From contig AWGX01000457.1 of NCBI GenBank assembly GCA_000495415.1, forward strand, positions 1 through 6,095: a DNA stretch of 6,095 nt, read 5' to 3'. Origin of the DNA: Smithella sp. ME-1 (GTDB taxonomy: Bacteria; Desulfobacterota; Syntrophia; Syntrophales; Smithellaceae). A program made the translations under genes and the position numbers. Position 1 is the first letter of the stretch. Each line of letters opens with the position of its first letter. The notes beneath the pieces are model-generated. The model was not told where the DNA came from. It was given only the letters and a program-made list of their open reading frames with translations, and did no database searches. This document shows, one piece after another, positions 6,095-6,095 of the stretch.

Positions 6095-6095
6095 T

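Overview
The window looks like a stretch of bacterial chromosome from an anaerobic, Gram-negative-type organism. My best guess is a Deltaproteobacterium (Desulfobacterota), possibly of the Syntrophus/Smithella kind. This rests on remembered resemblance of the thiolase motifs and on the short aconitase class, which is common in such anaerobes; it is an inference and not a database result. There are four complete genes. I see no CRISPR array, tRNA, rRNA, transposase or phage gene.

Layout from left to right. Bases 1-27 hold the end of a terminator from a gene outside the window. Bases 28-230 are a leader with a good -35 element, followed by an acetyl-CoA acetyltransferase-type thiolase (231-1484, +). 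Convergent with it, only 8 bases away, is mtgA (1493-2371, -), a membrane-anchored peptidoglycan glycosyltransferase. A perfect 14-bp inverted repeat lies inside the mtgA 3' end. An AT-rich 380-bp divergent region (2372-2751) separates mtgA from a secreted LysM-LysM-NlpC/P60 cell-wall hydrolase (2752-3702, +), and it contains a perfect 8-bp dyad that looks like an operator. The hydrolase ends at a strong intrinsic terminator (3737-3777). A promoter-like element (3799-3827) and a GC-richer leader full of hairpins (about 3855-3992) then precede an aconitate hydratase of the short (about 640 aa) class (4029-5960, +). A short minus-strand reading frame may enter from the right edge (6017-6094).

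Two themes appear. Thiolase and aconitase are central carbon enzymes, for acyl-CoA cleavage or condensation and the citrate-isocitrate step. MtgA and the NlpC/P60 protein form a divergent pair that makes and trims peptidoglycan. Each complete gene appears to have its own transcription signals, so this is not one operon. I found no clearly new multi-gene system. The most interesting parts are non-coding: the structured aconitase leader, the long inverted repeat in the mtgA tail, and the dyad in the divergent region.
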